From Tetragonia tetragonoides (lineage: Eukaryota; Streptophyta; Magnoliopsida; Caryophyllales; Aizoaceae): DNA of 64,000 nucleotides. Where the stretch lies: positions 26,310,001 through 26,374,000 of the forward strand of contig CM076152.1 in the NCBI GenBank assembly GCA_038025085.1. Reading direction: 5' to 3'. The translations under genes and the position numbers were made by a program. A model generated the notes under the pieces. That model worked only from the letters and a program-made list of their open reading frames with translations, had not been told where the DNA came from and ran no database searches. Positions 31,381 through 41,885 of the stretch are shown piece after piece (within the stretch, counting starts at the first letter, position 1; every line of letters starts with the position of its first letter).

Positions 31381-33013
31381 GAGGCGCTCCCCCCTTCTCT
31401 CTATTCCTTTCTCTCTCTTTCTTCCCCTCTCCCTCGCTCCCCTGTTCTCTCTCCCCCGTCCCCTGTTTTGCGAGGCCAAGGCTGTCGAGCCACTGCCGCG
31501 CCTGGGTGGTCGCCGGCAAGCGGCCGACGCCATGGAGGCCCCGGGGCCCCCCTCTCTCCCCTTCAGTTTCTCTCTCTCTCGCTCTCGGTTGTTCTCTCTC
31601 CCTCTCTCGCAAATTCTCTCTCTTTCTCTCTCCTGGCCGCCGGTCGCCGACGAGCCACCACCACCGACCACGGTGGTCAGGTGGGTGGTGATGGTGTTGA
31701 TGGGTCCGACCATGGGTCCCCTTATGGGTGACCATGGTCGAGACTTGCACAATAAGTTAGGGTTTCGAATTTAATATTTTTGTTTTAATTAATTTCGTAT
31801 TTTCAGTATGTTTCAATAATTGTTTATATTTTTCTGTACTCGTTCGCAGTCCGAATCCGGATTTTCAAAAGCCTAGATCGGTTGAATAAATCAAGTCATT
31901 TGATAAAAATATTAGTTTACAGTTTCAGTACTGTTTGGAATTTCTTATTTACTAATTATGTCTCGGTAATTATTTTTAATTAGGACCAAACGCACAAGCG
32001 TGATCGGGTTGTGATTAGTCAAGTTACCTATTGCTAAGTGAGCGTTTGTTAGGTAAGCGATTGTGCCTACCTCCTTTCAGTGCCCCATCAAAACTATTTT
32101 GATGTGTTATGTGCTAATTGATAATTATTTGTGAATTTAATATGCTAAGCATGATTAAATTATATCGTCGTTAGTTATGAGAATATGAATTATATTCTTC
32201 GCTGTAAATAAGATTTATAATGAGTATGATGAGTTTATGAAGTTTCGTTAATTAATTAGTTCATATACTAATTAATGTTTAATTATGGCGATGTTGAATT
32301 TCTAATATGATTATGATATAATAATATGTGCTATTTGGAATGGGATATTATTGAGTGCTAATGAGCACCTAGTATGTTTGTTGGATGTTAATTGTGAAAG
32401 TGTAATTTTTGTATATCATGATTTACTGCCGAAGTGCTGCCGAAATTTCGTTAGACATATATAAAGCATGATTATTGTTAGTATGCATTTATGTCATTAT
32501 TCGTTATTATTATTCATTATCATGAGCATGAAATGAAGTAGTATCTCGTGGTCTCGTAGTACCACTAGGTCAATCAATGCAAGTATGCGAATTGAATTAA
32601 ATGAGAATAAGACTCCTAATGGATCCCTAGGAGTAGTCGAGCTATCGTGACTTATCTAATTGATATAGTCTAGGGATGTGTGATTCCCAAGTTACTTTTA
32701 TGGACACCTCGTAGCGGGTTCGGGACGGATCATTCCCCATTGTTTATTTCTCCACATATCGATTATTATGTTAGAGGTAGTGTGAGTATACACTAGAGTA
32801 AGTCCATAGCATGTCTGTATCTATCTATGAACAGTATGGGTAATCGTTGTTCTATTCGCGCTCTTATTTCTCTAATCAAGATGGTTTATCTATTTGTGTT
32901 CGAATGATCACTAAAGCAAGAATTACATGTAATTGATTATTGAGTATGCGTGTGCTTGATTGTATGATTACTTGTGCATGCAAATGAATTTCAATGATTC
33001 TTCTAAAACCCAG

Positions 33014-33015
33014 GT
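33014..33015 (+). promoter_or_regulatory. Candidate 5' splice site in LTR R-U5 (second)
   Basis: AACCCAG/GTAAGGTTTGCG, a strong plant donor consensus. It is conserved in L1, L3, L5 and L7 and changed to GTTAGG in L4. Downstream 3' splice-site-like sequences lie just before ORF0 and before gag. Confidence 0.5.
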
Positions 33016-33491
33016 AAGGTTTGCGAAAGTGTTTTTACTGGGTATGGACGATGTTTATTCAGTTTATCTGATTTTTGTTTTCTTTTGTTTCTTCTCTTTT
33101 TCTTTTGTAGCTTGTTTCCGTCAAGGAAACCAAAGTGCAGGTGTAGCTGAGTGAGGACGGTTTGCTAGAAGGTTGAATGTGGGTCGTTTGCTTAGAATTA
33201 TTGATTATTGGTTACTCTGGATTAATTGGAATTTTGGTTTGTGCCCTTGAAGGCAAAGTTGTAATAAAACTATAATGGACTTAATACCGCTGATAGACAA
33301 CTCTGATAATTATGTTTAATTTGATTAGATGCTTCCTTTGATACCTAGTTTTCCTTTCTGCTTAGCATTTACTCCTTAGCGATAAATGTTGCAGTAACAA
33401 TCCTTGGATTTGTGACGGTTCAGTGGTGCCGAGTCGTGGATAGCGACGTCGATAGTTCTCAGAAAATCGTTGCGAATTCGGGGGTGTTACA

Positions 33492-33503
33492 AATGGTATC
33501 GAC
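33492..33503 (+). promoter_or_regulatory. Primer binding site of A3 (tRNA-iMet type)
   Basis: AATGGTATCGAC immediately after the LTR end. The core TGGTATC at 33494-33500 matches the start of the usual plant initiator tRNA-Met PBS (TGGTATCAGAGC), but the following bases have diverged. Confidence 0.75.
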
Positions 33504-33974
33504 ACCGCTTCATAATCTCATCGTTGATACCCCATAAAGAGGCTTCAAACTCGTTGATAGTTCCAACATAATTATAGAAAAATTTTTGATGAGCATTATC
33601 AACTCTCTTGTGAGCCAAGTGCTAAAGCATATCAATATGTTTAAGTGTGATTATCTATTGCCCTACTGAAATAGTATGGATCCTCTTTATCTGCATTATG
33701 AGCATCTTTGCCTATTCATGTGAAACTTACATGTCTAAAGTGTATTACATGCCTATTGAACTATTATGCATGAGAACTGAGAACAATAAAGCAAGTATGT
33801 TGCTTAGACCTACGCTATAAGGTCGATCTTCGAAACTCATATGCTATATGCTAAATGTCAACAGAAAGGTTTCAATTACAACCTATTTCTCTCAATTAGA
33901 TCTTAAAGGGTCGAGATGTGCAACCTATGTGAATGGTGTTCATACCATTACTTTTATATTCTCAGATTTGCGAA
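33504..33974 (+). other. A3 leader, lacking ORF0
   Basis: After about 70 bp of rearranged leader the sequence jumps to the region colinear with 49600-50001 of A4, so ORF0 is deleted in this copy. A 3' splice-site-like TTTATATTCTCAG (AG at 33964-33965) precedes the gag ATG. Confidence 0.65.
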
Positions 33975-35060
33975 ATGACAACCAACGCCGATAGAATCGC
34001 TAGACTCAAAGATGGTCTGACCGGTGTGGTCGAGATCATGGCAAGGCAAATGGCACGCCAAGAGGAGATGGAAACCGCAAAAGCCTCAGCAGCGCGTAGT
34101 TTCCGAGCTTTTGACGCTCTTAAACCTCCTACGTTCGAAGGTGGTGCCAATCCAACTAAGCTGGAAACTTGGATCATCGAGTTCGAGAAGTTGTTCCTGG
34201 CTATGAGACGGCCTAACAACATGAAGATTAGGTCTACGACGTACTATCTGAAAGGCGAAGCTGACAAATGGTGGAACGATGTGCGAACGGACTTGCTTAC
34301 AACGCCGAACTTTAATTGGGATCGTTTTAAGGTAGCTATTCGTGCTAGATTTTATCCTAGTGCTCTACGACGCCTGAAGCAACGTGAGTATGAAGGGTTA
34401 AGCTAAGACAAGCTGTCTGTGGCCGAGTATGCTGCCAAGTTCAACGAGCTTGCTATTTTTGCTCCCAACCTGCTGATAACTGAAGCTGAGTGAATCGAAA
34501 GGTTCGAGGATGGACTGAAATGGGACATTCAACGTTTTGTCGCTGGACAATCTATCACTTTTCAGGAATCTTATGACAAGGCCCTGAATCAAGAGAGGAT
34601 TGTTGGACGTCGTGACACGCATTTGGGAAAGAACAAGCGCGACGAAGGCAATCCATCGCAGTCGAGCAATTGCGACAAGAGGCCAAGACCGAATGGAAAC
34701 AACAACTACCAAGGTGGTCAGAACAATGCGAATAGAAATCGTGACTTGAATAGTCATCGAGCTACGATAATGGCTAGAAGGAATACGCCTTCTACTCGCT
34801 GTAACAAGATGCATGCTGGTAAAAACTGTCTAGGTGAAGTGTTACAATGCTATGAGTGCAACAAGCCGGGTCACAAAGCTTCTGAATGTTGGAGCTGAGG
34901 TAGGAATGGTGGTGGGCAGAACTGCGATAACAACGACAATCGTGGTGGAAATAACAATGGCTATCGTGGTAATCGTGGTAACTACCGTGGCAACGGAGGT
35001 TACAACAACAACAACAACCGCAACAATGCTGCTCTGCTGTGAACAACCAAGTTCAAACTC
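33975..35060 (+). pseudogene. gag: A3 gag
   Basis: The ATG at 33975 (MTTNADRIARL) has the best-preserved gag start in the window. The capsid region (LETWIIEFEKLF, WWNDVRTDLL) is open to a TAA at 34404-34406. The same frame then resumes with further TGA stops near 34492 and 34896. It includes knuckle motifs (the first decayed, CYECNKPGHKASEC intact) and an Asn/Gly-rich tail. A one-base deletion near 35030 shifts into the protease frame. Confidence 0.88.
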
Positions 35061-36073
35061 CTGCTACTACTGATCCCGCGCCGAACAACAACAACAACAA
35101 CAATAGAGGGGTTAATGGTAGAATTTATGTGATGAATCGCAATGAAGCAGAAGCAAACCCGAACGTGATTGCTGGTACTTTTCTTGTTCATTCTTTTCCC
35201 GCTTTTGTTTTGTTTGAAAGTGGTGCGACGCATTCTGTACTTTCTAAATGCTTTGCATCTAAGATAGGATTAGAACCTAGTTCAGTGTATAGTGCAAATA
35301 TTAGGATGCCAGATGGATCGATAGCTAAATTTAAAGCGTTATATGAAAAGTATCCGATTAGGGTAGCTGGTTCCGATTTACCAGCGGATGTGATTCAGAT
35401 GGATTTGAAGGACTTTGACGTAATATTGGGAACGGATTGGTTAGCCAAGTATAGGGCTAAGTTAGAGTGCTTTGAACAACGTGTTTCTTTGCGAGGACCT
35501 AAAGGTAAGAGGATCACTTACCGAGGAGTTGTGGTCAAGCCTAAGCTGAAGGTGATGGCTACCATGAAGGTTAAAGAGTGCGTGACTAAAGGTGAGGAGA
35601 TTTACCTATGTCATGTGGTGGATACGAACCGTGAGAAGGAAGCTCCGCAGCCTATTCGAGAGTTTCCAAGTACGCCGACGTGTTTTCCGAAGAGATTCCT
35701 GAAATGCCTCCGCAATGTATTATCGACTTTACGATCGAACTTGCTCCAGGTTTTGCACCAATTTCAAAAGCACCGTATCGTATGGCACCTGCTGAGATGA
35801 AGGAACTGAAAACGCAACTTGAGGACTTGTTAGAAAAAGGGATACATACGTCCGAGTGTATCGCGTTGAGGTGCTCCTGTTTTGTTTGTACCGAAGAAGG
35901 ATGGTAGTATGAGACTGTGCATCGAATACCGCGAGTTGAACAAGATTACGATCAAGAATAGATACCCACTTCCCAAAATTGACGATCTATTTGACCAACT
36001 GCGTGGTGCGTCTATTTTCTCAAAGATAGACCTATGATCAGGATACCATCAATTGAGAATTTCTGAGCCTGAT
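35061..36073 (+). pseudogene. pol: A3 protease and RT N-terminal half, interrupted by element C
   Basis: The protease frame shows FESGATHSVLS, where the catalytic Asp of FDSGATHS (present in copy A4) is Glu, so the protease is probably inactive. It continues with VILGTDWLAKY and the linker to RT. Frameshifts occur near 35660 and 35840. RT motifs [13 protein letters not shown] and SIFSKIDL are present to about 36060, with a TGA where Arg is expected. The gene stops at TSD CTGAT (36069-36073) and resumes at 41886. Confidence 0.85.
36069..36073. repeat. Target site duplication CTGAT of element C, left copy
   Basis: CTGAT precedes the LTR start TGATGTGAAA. The identical pentamer at 41886-41890 follows the other LTR end. 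The undisrupted site reads 'gagcctgatattg' in A4 (52080). Confidence 0.95.
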
Positions 36074-36734
36074 TGATGTGAAATAAGTAACAAAACGGAA
36101 ATTAACCTTTGATAGTATCACACAAAGGGATCTTGTTCAAGAATCACTCAAGAAAACCTCACGAATCACTCGTAAGGGTTTCAACCTGAATCACTCAGTT
36201 TGAGAGGTAAATACTCACATATTCAATAATTAATCATCAAAGCACGAGTTTACAATAGCTAGCTCTCCCCTATTTATAGACAAAGAAAATCTAAAGCTAT
36301 TCGGAATCCTAATCCTAGTCCGAATAGGAAACTAACTACGAAACTGACTACAATTGTAAAACGGACTAACTAACAGCTTTCCTAACACCTAATGAACTTC
36401 TAATACTAATAACAATCAGATTATTACTCTCCTAAACATATTCTAACTAATTAAGGGAATACTAAACGAAATCGAACTAAACAACTGATTACCTAGCGCC
36501 GAAGGCTCAAAACCGCTGGAACAGTTTCCTTGGCGCCCAAGGCTTCTTCTTTTCAGCTTCTAGTCATCTTCTTGCCACTCTAACATAGTTACCTCACACT
36601 TTACTTCACGTGGCATTATACTCTTGGCAATGAGCAGCTCAAGATCAAGCATTAACTTTTCAAGAACTGGGTTCTTGGACGTTCTTGATTCGTCGTCTTC
36701 TTGCTTGTCCTTTAACGTACTTGCCCCTGCATCA
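36074..36734 (-). mobile_element. Element C 3' LTR
   Basis: 661 bp, TGATGTGAAA to CCCCTGCATCA. It contains the last 59 or so codons of pol plus the stop at 36560. A TATTTATAG (minus CTATAAATA) lies near 36271. Confidence 0.93.
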
Positions 36735-39700
36735 ACCTCCCTTTCTTTAAAATAATTTGCCCTCAAATTCGTATCCTCTAAGTAAGGGCTAAGATCACCA
36801 ACATTGAAGGTTGAGCTCACGTTTCCATACTCACTAGGAAGATTAATCTTGTATGCATTGTCTCCAATCTTCTGTAGAACTTGAAAAGGACCATCTGCTC
36901 GAGGCATAAGCTTGTTCTTGCGTCTAGAAGGAAATCTTTCTTTGCGCAGGTGTAACCAAACTAAGTCACCAGGTTCAAATATAACTTGCTTTCTTCCCTT
37001 GTTAGCTCTAGCTTGGTACCTTGAGTTCATCTTCTCTACTCGCGCACGAACTTGCTCACAGGTCTTCTTGAAAGCTTGTTGTCTTGCCTTGGCATCTACA
37101 TTGATAACATCATCTCTAAGCAAATACACGAAATCAATGGGCAAATAGGGATTAATGCCATACACAATCTCAAATGGAGAACGACCTGTGGTAAATCCAG
37201 GCGTTCTGTTATATGCAAACTCCGCACGTGCTAGCTTAATATCCCAATCTTTTGTGCTTCTACTCACCAACCCTCTAAGCAAAGTACCAAGGGTCCTGTT
37301 TGTAACCTCGGTTTGCCCATCTGTTTGTGGGTGATGTGAAGTGCTAAAGAGTAACTTCGTCCCAACGAGTCTCCAAAGTGTCTTCCAAAAGTAACTCAGA
37401 AACTTAGTATCTCGATCCGACACAATGGTCTTGGGAATGCCATGTAGCCTCACTATCTCTTTATAGAACAATTCAGCAACATGAGAGGCGTCATCGGTCT
37501 TGTGACATGGCACAAAGTGCGCCATTTTGGACAATCTATCAACAACAACCATCACAGCATCCTTTCCCCTTTGAGTTTTAGGGACTGCCACAATGAAATC
37601 CATGCTCACACTCTCCCAGGGAATGCTAGGAACCGGTAATGGTGTGTATAACCCTTTGTGAAAAGCACTCTTGGCCCGTTGACATGTAGCGCATCTCGTC
37701 ACAATAGCATGTACATCTTTCAGCATCTTAGGCCAATAAAAGTGTTCTTGTAACAGCTCAAGGGTTTTAGTTACTCCAAAATGTCCAGCTAATCCTCCCG
37801 AATGAACTTCTCTAACCAATAGCTCATGTACAGAGGACCTAGGAACGCAGAACTTGTTCCTCTTGAATAGAAACCCATCTTGTATGAAATAATCACCATG
37901 CGCCCCTTCTTTGCAAGCTCTAAATGACTCAGAGAAATCAGCATCCTTGTCATATAGTTCTTGGAGATGTTCAAAGCCTAGGAGCTTCGCTTCAAGTGTC
38001 ACAAGCAAGTGGTTTCTTCGTGAAAGAGCATCAGCAACAACATTGCTCTTCCCATCTTTGTACTTGGCCGAGAATGTAAAATATTGTAGAAACTCTACCC
38101 ACTTGGCATGTCTAGGGTTTAGTTTCTGTTGGCCATGAATGTACTTGAGAGCTTCATGATCCGAGTGCAGCACGAAAGGCTTAGGCCTTAAATAATGGGA
38201 CCAATGCTCCAAAGCTCTCACAATTGCATAGAACTCTCGATCATATGTAGAATAATTCAACCGAGCTCCATTCAATTTCTCACTAAAATAGGCAATAGGA
38301 CGTTTTTCTTGGACTAAAACAGCACCTATACCTACCCCACTAGCATCACATTCAACTTCAAACAATCTATCAAAATCTGGTAACGCTAGAATAGGTGCTT
38401 GACACAACTTCTCTTTGACCTCAACAAAGGCCTTTTGCGCACTTTCACTCCAATTAAACTCTCCTTTTTTCATTAATTCAGTAATAGGAGCAGTAATGGA
38501 ACTAAAGTTGCGTATAAACCTCCGATAAAATGATGCCAAGCCATGAAAACTAGGTACCTCATGTACATTGGTTGGAGCTGGCCATGAAGCCATAGCTTCT
38601 ACCTTGGACGGATCAACATGTACACCATCTGTGGACACAATGTAACCAAGGAATATAACCTTAGGAAGCATGAAATCACACTTCTCTAACTTGCCAAAAA
38701 GCTGTTGTTCCTTTAGCTTCTCAAATACGCGCTGTAGATGTACTAGATGTTCCTCCTTGGTCTTGCTGAATATAAGAATATCATCAAGGTAAACCACAAA
38801 AAATTTACCAAGGAATGCTCTCAATACCTCGTTCATCAACCTCATGAATGTGCTAGGAGCGTTGCACAAGCCAAAAGGCATTACTAACCACTCATACAAA
38901 CCATGTCGTGTCTTGAACGCGGTTTTCCATTCATCCCCCTTCTTGATTCTCACTTGATGGTATCCAGCTCTAAGATCTATCTTGGAAAACAACTGGGAAC
39001 CATGTAGCTCGTCTAACATATCATCTAATCTTGGCATAGGGAACCTATATTTGATTGTGATATTGTTGACAGCTCTACTATCAATGCACATACGCCATGT
39101 CCCATCTTTCTTAGGCACAAGTAATGCAGGAACAACGCATGGACTTAGACTTTCTCTCACATAGCCTCTTTGCACAAGCTCTTCAACTTGTCTTTGTAAC
39201 TCTTTGGCTTCTTCGGGGTTACACCGATATTCTGGCCTATTTGGAAGTGGTGCTCCAGGAACTAGGTTAATTTGGTGTTCTATGCCACGCATAGGAGGTA
39301 AACCAGGGGGTAACTCCTCGGGGAACACTTCTTTGAACCTCTCTAACAATAGGCGTAACTCAGGATCATAATTGGGATTGTTACACATGTTAGGTTCAAA
39401 CAACAACACTAGGTAGCTCATAGTTTCACTAGCCACCTCTTTTTCAATCTCTTTCTCTCCTATGACCATTACACGACTCGCCTTTTTACTAGCCTTTGAT
39501 TCTTTAACTTGAGTGGAAGTCAAGGGTAACAATTTGATTCGTTTCTGGTTATGCTCAACAGTATAGATATTGTTTACACCATCATGACTAACTTTCCTAT
39601 CAAATTGCCAAGGACGACCTAACAATATATGACAAACGCCCATAGGCAGTACATCACACCATAGATCGTCTTTATAACACCCTAAAGTAAAGCAAACTCT

Positions 39701-39880
39701 AGCTTGTTTAGTCACTTTTAACCCTCCCCCATCATTCAACCATTGCACAGTATAGGGTTTAGGATGACTTTTAGTAGGCAAATCAATCTTATCAACCATC
39801 TCTTTAGAGGCAACATTAGTACAACTCCTCGAGTCAATAATCAAATTGCAAACTTTACCTCTAACCTTGCAGCGAGAATG
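36560..39880 (-). pseudogene. pol: Element C pol: protease, RT, RNase H, integrase (1094+ open codons)
   Basis: Open from about 39880 to the stop at 36560; no ATG is expected because gag and pol were originally fused. Protease: IDSRSC, where the catalytic D-S-G has become D-S-R, so it is probably inactive. RT, about residues 200-390, carries RMCIDSRAVNN, KIDLRAGYHQV and the catalytic VVYLDDILIFS near residue 352. RNase H has CDASGVGIGAVL, HSDHEALKYI and VVADALSRR. Integrase has GLAGHFG, CATCQRAKS and the D-D-E core (SMDFIVA, VSDRDTKFL, GQTEVTNRTL). The C-terminus (GPFQVLQKIGDNAYKINLP, FNVGDLSPY) continues into the 3' LTR. No chromodomain was seen. A one-base deletion near 39885 separates it from gag. 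Confidence 0.88.
36735..36750 (-). promoter_or_regulatory. Element C polypurine tract
   Basis: The minus strand reads AAAGAAAGGGAGGT directly before the 3' LTR. It lies inside the open pol frame. Confidence 0.75.
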
Positions 39881-41061
39881 GATATTTGCTCCCTTTGGTC
39901 GGACTCATCATCGGCCACAGTCTTATGTAGCAACTTCGTAAGGATTAGGGTCTCTCTAACCTCGGGTATACCATAATCTTCAATGAATGGCTCTCCATTA
40001 TCTTCATCACTATCCTCGGTTATGGGCATAACAAACGAGGGTTGCATCTCTTCTAGCTCAGCGATGGTGAGCGTTTTCTTCGAGCCGCACTCATAGGCAT
40101 AGTGTCCATATCCTTGACACTTGAAACAACGCAGTTGGTTCTTGTTCTTAGTAGCCACGACTTTGCCTTTGTCTTGAGTTACGGGCTTGCTAGGGACACT
40201 TGCGCTCTTGGAGAATATTGCATTCTGTCTCGCATTGTATTGGTTCCGAAAATTTGTATAGCCTTTAATCACATCTCGGGCAACCGGTTTTTGTTCCTTC
40301 TCTTGATTCTCAATCTTGAGAGCGATTTTGCAGACGTCCTCAAAGGTTACGTAAGGAACAAGCTCTACCTTGCGCCTTGGAGTTGGGTTTAGACCTTTGA
40401 TGAACTGCGCGATCTTTAACTCCTCCTTCTCCTCAAGATCACACATCATGTGCATATGTTCAAACTTCTGGAGGTAGTCTTGTACACTTGAGGTTTCTTG
40501 GCTTAAGGACGTGAGTTTCAAAAACTATTCTTGCTCAAATTGTTTAGGCAAAAATCATTTCTTTAAATATTTCTTGAGTTTGTCCCAAGTCTCAATCTTT
40601 GCTTTCTCTTCCTTCTTGCGTCGAGCCTTAAGGTTTTCATACCATAAAGAAGCATGCTTGGTGAGTTTAAGCGTGGCTAACTTGCATCTTCGCCGCTCAT
40701 CATACTCCTTGTATTCAAAGACTCTCTCCATAGTTCTAAGCCAATCAAGAAAGGCCTCTGGGTCATAGGAACCGTCATATTCAGGGAGTTCGACCTTCAA
40801 GTTCCTATCATCATCATAGGGATGTCGTGGTTTAGGAGCGTCATTGGTTCTAGTCCCACTTGTGTCTTCAAACTCCTCATCGAAGTCGGGGTCACGGTTG
40901 TGGTTTCTCCAATGAATTCTGCGCATCCTTGTCAACATGTTCTCCCTATCTTCTTGGTTTCTTCTTTCCATAGCAGCCATCCGCTCTTCTTGAGATTTGA
41001 AAGACGTCCTAAGATCCTCCATGGCTGTTAATAACTTTGGTAGTTCGCTGGGCTCACCCAT
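39838..41061 (-). pseudogene. gag: Element C gag
   Basis: The likely ATG is at 41061 (MGEPSELPKLL); the open frame extends further upstream, but that part lies across the PBS and in the LTR. There is a coiled-coil-like Glu/Arg-rich N-terminus, then the capsid region (VELPEYDGSYDPEAFLDWL, LTKHASLWYENLK) and the zinc knuckle CFKCQGYGHYAYEC. Two in-frame stops lie close together (TGA at 40555-40557 and TAG at 40525-40527), after which the same frame stays open to 39841. A one-base deletion near 39885 then puts pol out of frame. Confidence 0.87.
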
Positions 41062-41209
41062 AGCTTCGGTTGTTGGTTTCTTGGGGGTTTCTTGGCTGTC
41101 TTCGTGAACAAAGGGTGGATCTTGCAAGAATCTTTCTCGAAAGCTCGCTATGGTGTCGTGTTTATGCTTAGGACCGTGTTGTTTAAACTTAATAAAGCTC
41201 AAACCTTTA

Positions 41210-41223
41210 GCTCTGATACCAAG
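41210..41223 (-). promoter_or_regulatory. Element C primer binding site (tRNA-iMet)
   Basis: The minus strand reads TTGGTATCAGAGC two bases after the 5' LTR end, a perfect match to the plant initiator tRNA-Met PBS core TGGTATCAGAGC. Confidence 0.88.
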
Positions 41224-41224
41224 T

Positions 41225-41885
41225 TGATGTGAAATAAGTAACAAAACGGAAATTAACCTTTGATAGTATCACACAAAGGGATCTTGTTCAAGAATCACTC
41301 AAGAACAACTCACGAATAACTCGTAAGGGTTTCAACCTGAATCACTCGGTTTGAGGGGTAAATACTCACGTATTCAATAGTTAATCATCAAAGCACGAGT
41401 TTCCAATAGAAAGCTCTCCCCTATTTATAGACAAAGAAAATCTAAAGCTATTCGGAATCCTAATCCTAGTCCGAATAGGAAACTAACTAAGAAACTGACT
41501 ACAATTGTAAAACGGACTAACTAACAGCTTTCCTAACACCTAATGAACTTCTAATACTAATAACAATCAGATTATTACTCTCCTAAACATATTCTAACTA
41601 ATTAAGGGAATACTAAACGAAATCGAACTAAACAACTTATTACCTAGCGCCCAAGGCTCAAAACCGCTGGAACAGTTTCCTTGGCGCCCAAGGCTTCTTC
41701 TTTTCAGCTTCTAGTCATCTTCTTGCCACTCTAACATAGTTACCTCACACTTTAGCTCACGTGGCATTATACTCTTGGCAATGAGCAGCTCAAGATCAAG
41801 CATTAACGTTTCAAGAACTGGGTTCTTGGACGTTCTTGATTCGTCGTCTTCTTGCTTGTCCTTTAACGTACTTGCCCCTGCATCA
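41225..41885 (-). mobile_element. Element C 5' LTR
   Basis: 661 bp, the same length as the 3' LTR. It also contains the duplicated pol C-terminal codons (41711 onward), which are non-functional here. It is flanked on the right by TSD CTGAT (41886-41890). Confidence 0.93.

Larger units (their letters stand above)
30895..33491 (+). mobile_element. Family A LTR L2 (full length; shared by A2 and A3)
   Basis: TGTGATACCCC to GGGGTGTTACA, 2597 bp. A polypurine tract lies to the left and a tRNA-iMet-type PBS to the right. It is at once the 3' LTR of the A2 fragment and the 5' LTR of A3, as expected after LTR-LTR recombination. It contains a TATA box (31218-31224), a CT-rich stretch (31260-31640) and two conserved 5' splice-site-like sequences. 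Confidence 0.93.
36074..41885 (-). mobile_element. CRM-type chromovirus, element C (complete, 5.8 kb)
   Basis: Structurally complete: two 661-bp LTRs (36074-36734 and 41225-41885), TSD CTGAT, tRNA-iMet PBS, PPT, gag and a long pol frame. CRM is favoured by the RT and RNase H sequence style, the knuckle CFKCQGYGHYAYEC, the lack of a canonical chromodomain and a pol frame that runs on into the 3' LTR. By eye the LTRs differ at about 16 of 661 positions, so it is much younger than the family A copies around it. Gag stops, a gag-pol frameshift and a protease change (see below) argue that it is no longer autonomous. Confidence 0.9.

Noticed and set aside
32960..33154. A 62-64-codon frame (MYDYLCMQMNFND...) present in L1, L2, L4, L5 and L7
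   Set aside because: Its conservation follows from LTR homology. It lacks an ATG in good context (alternative start), spans the donor-like site CAG/GTAAGG and is altered freely between copies.
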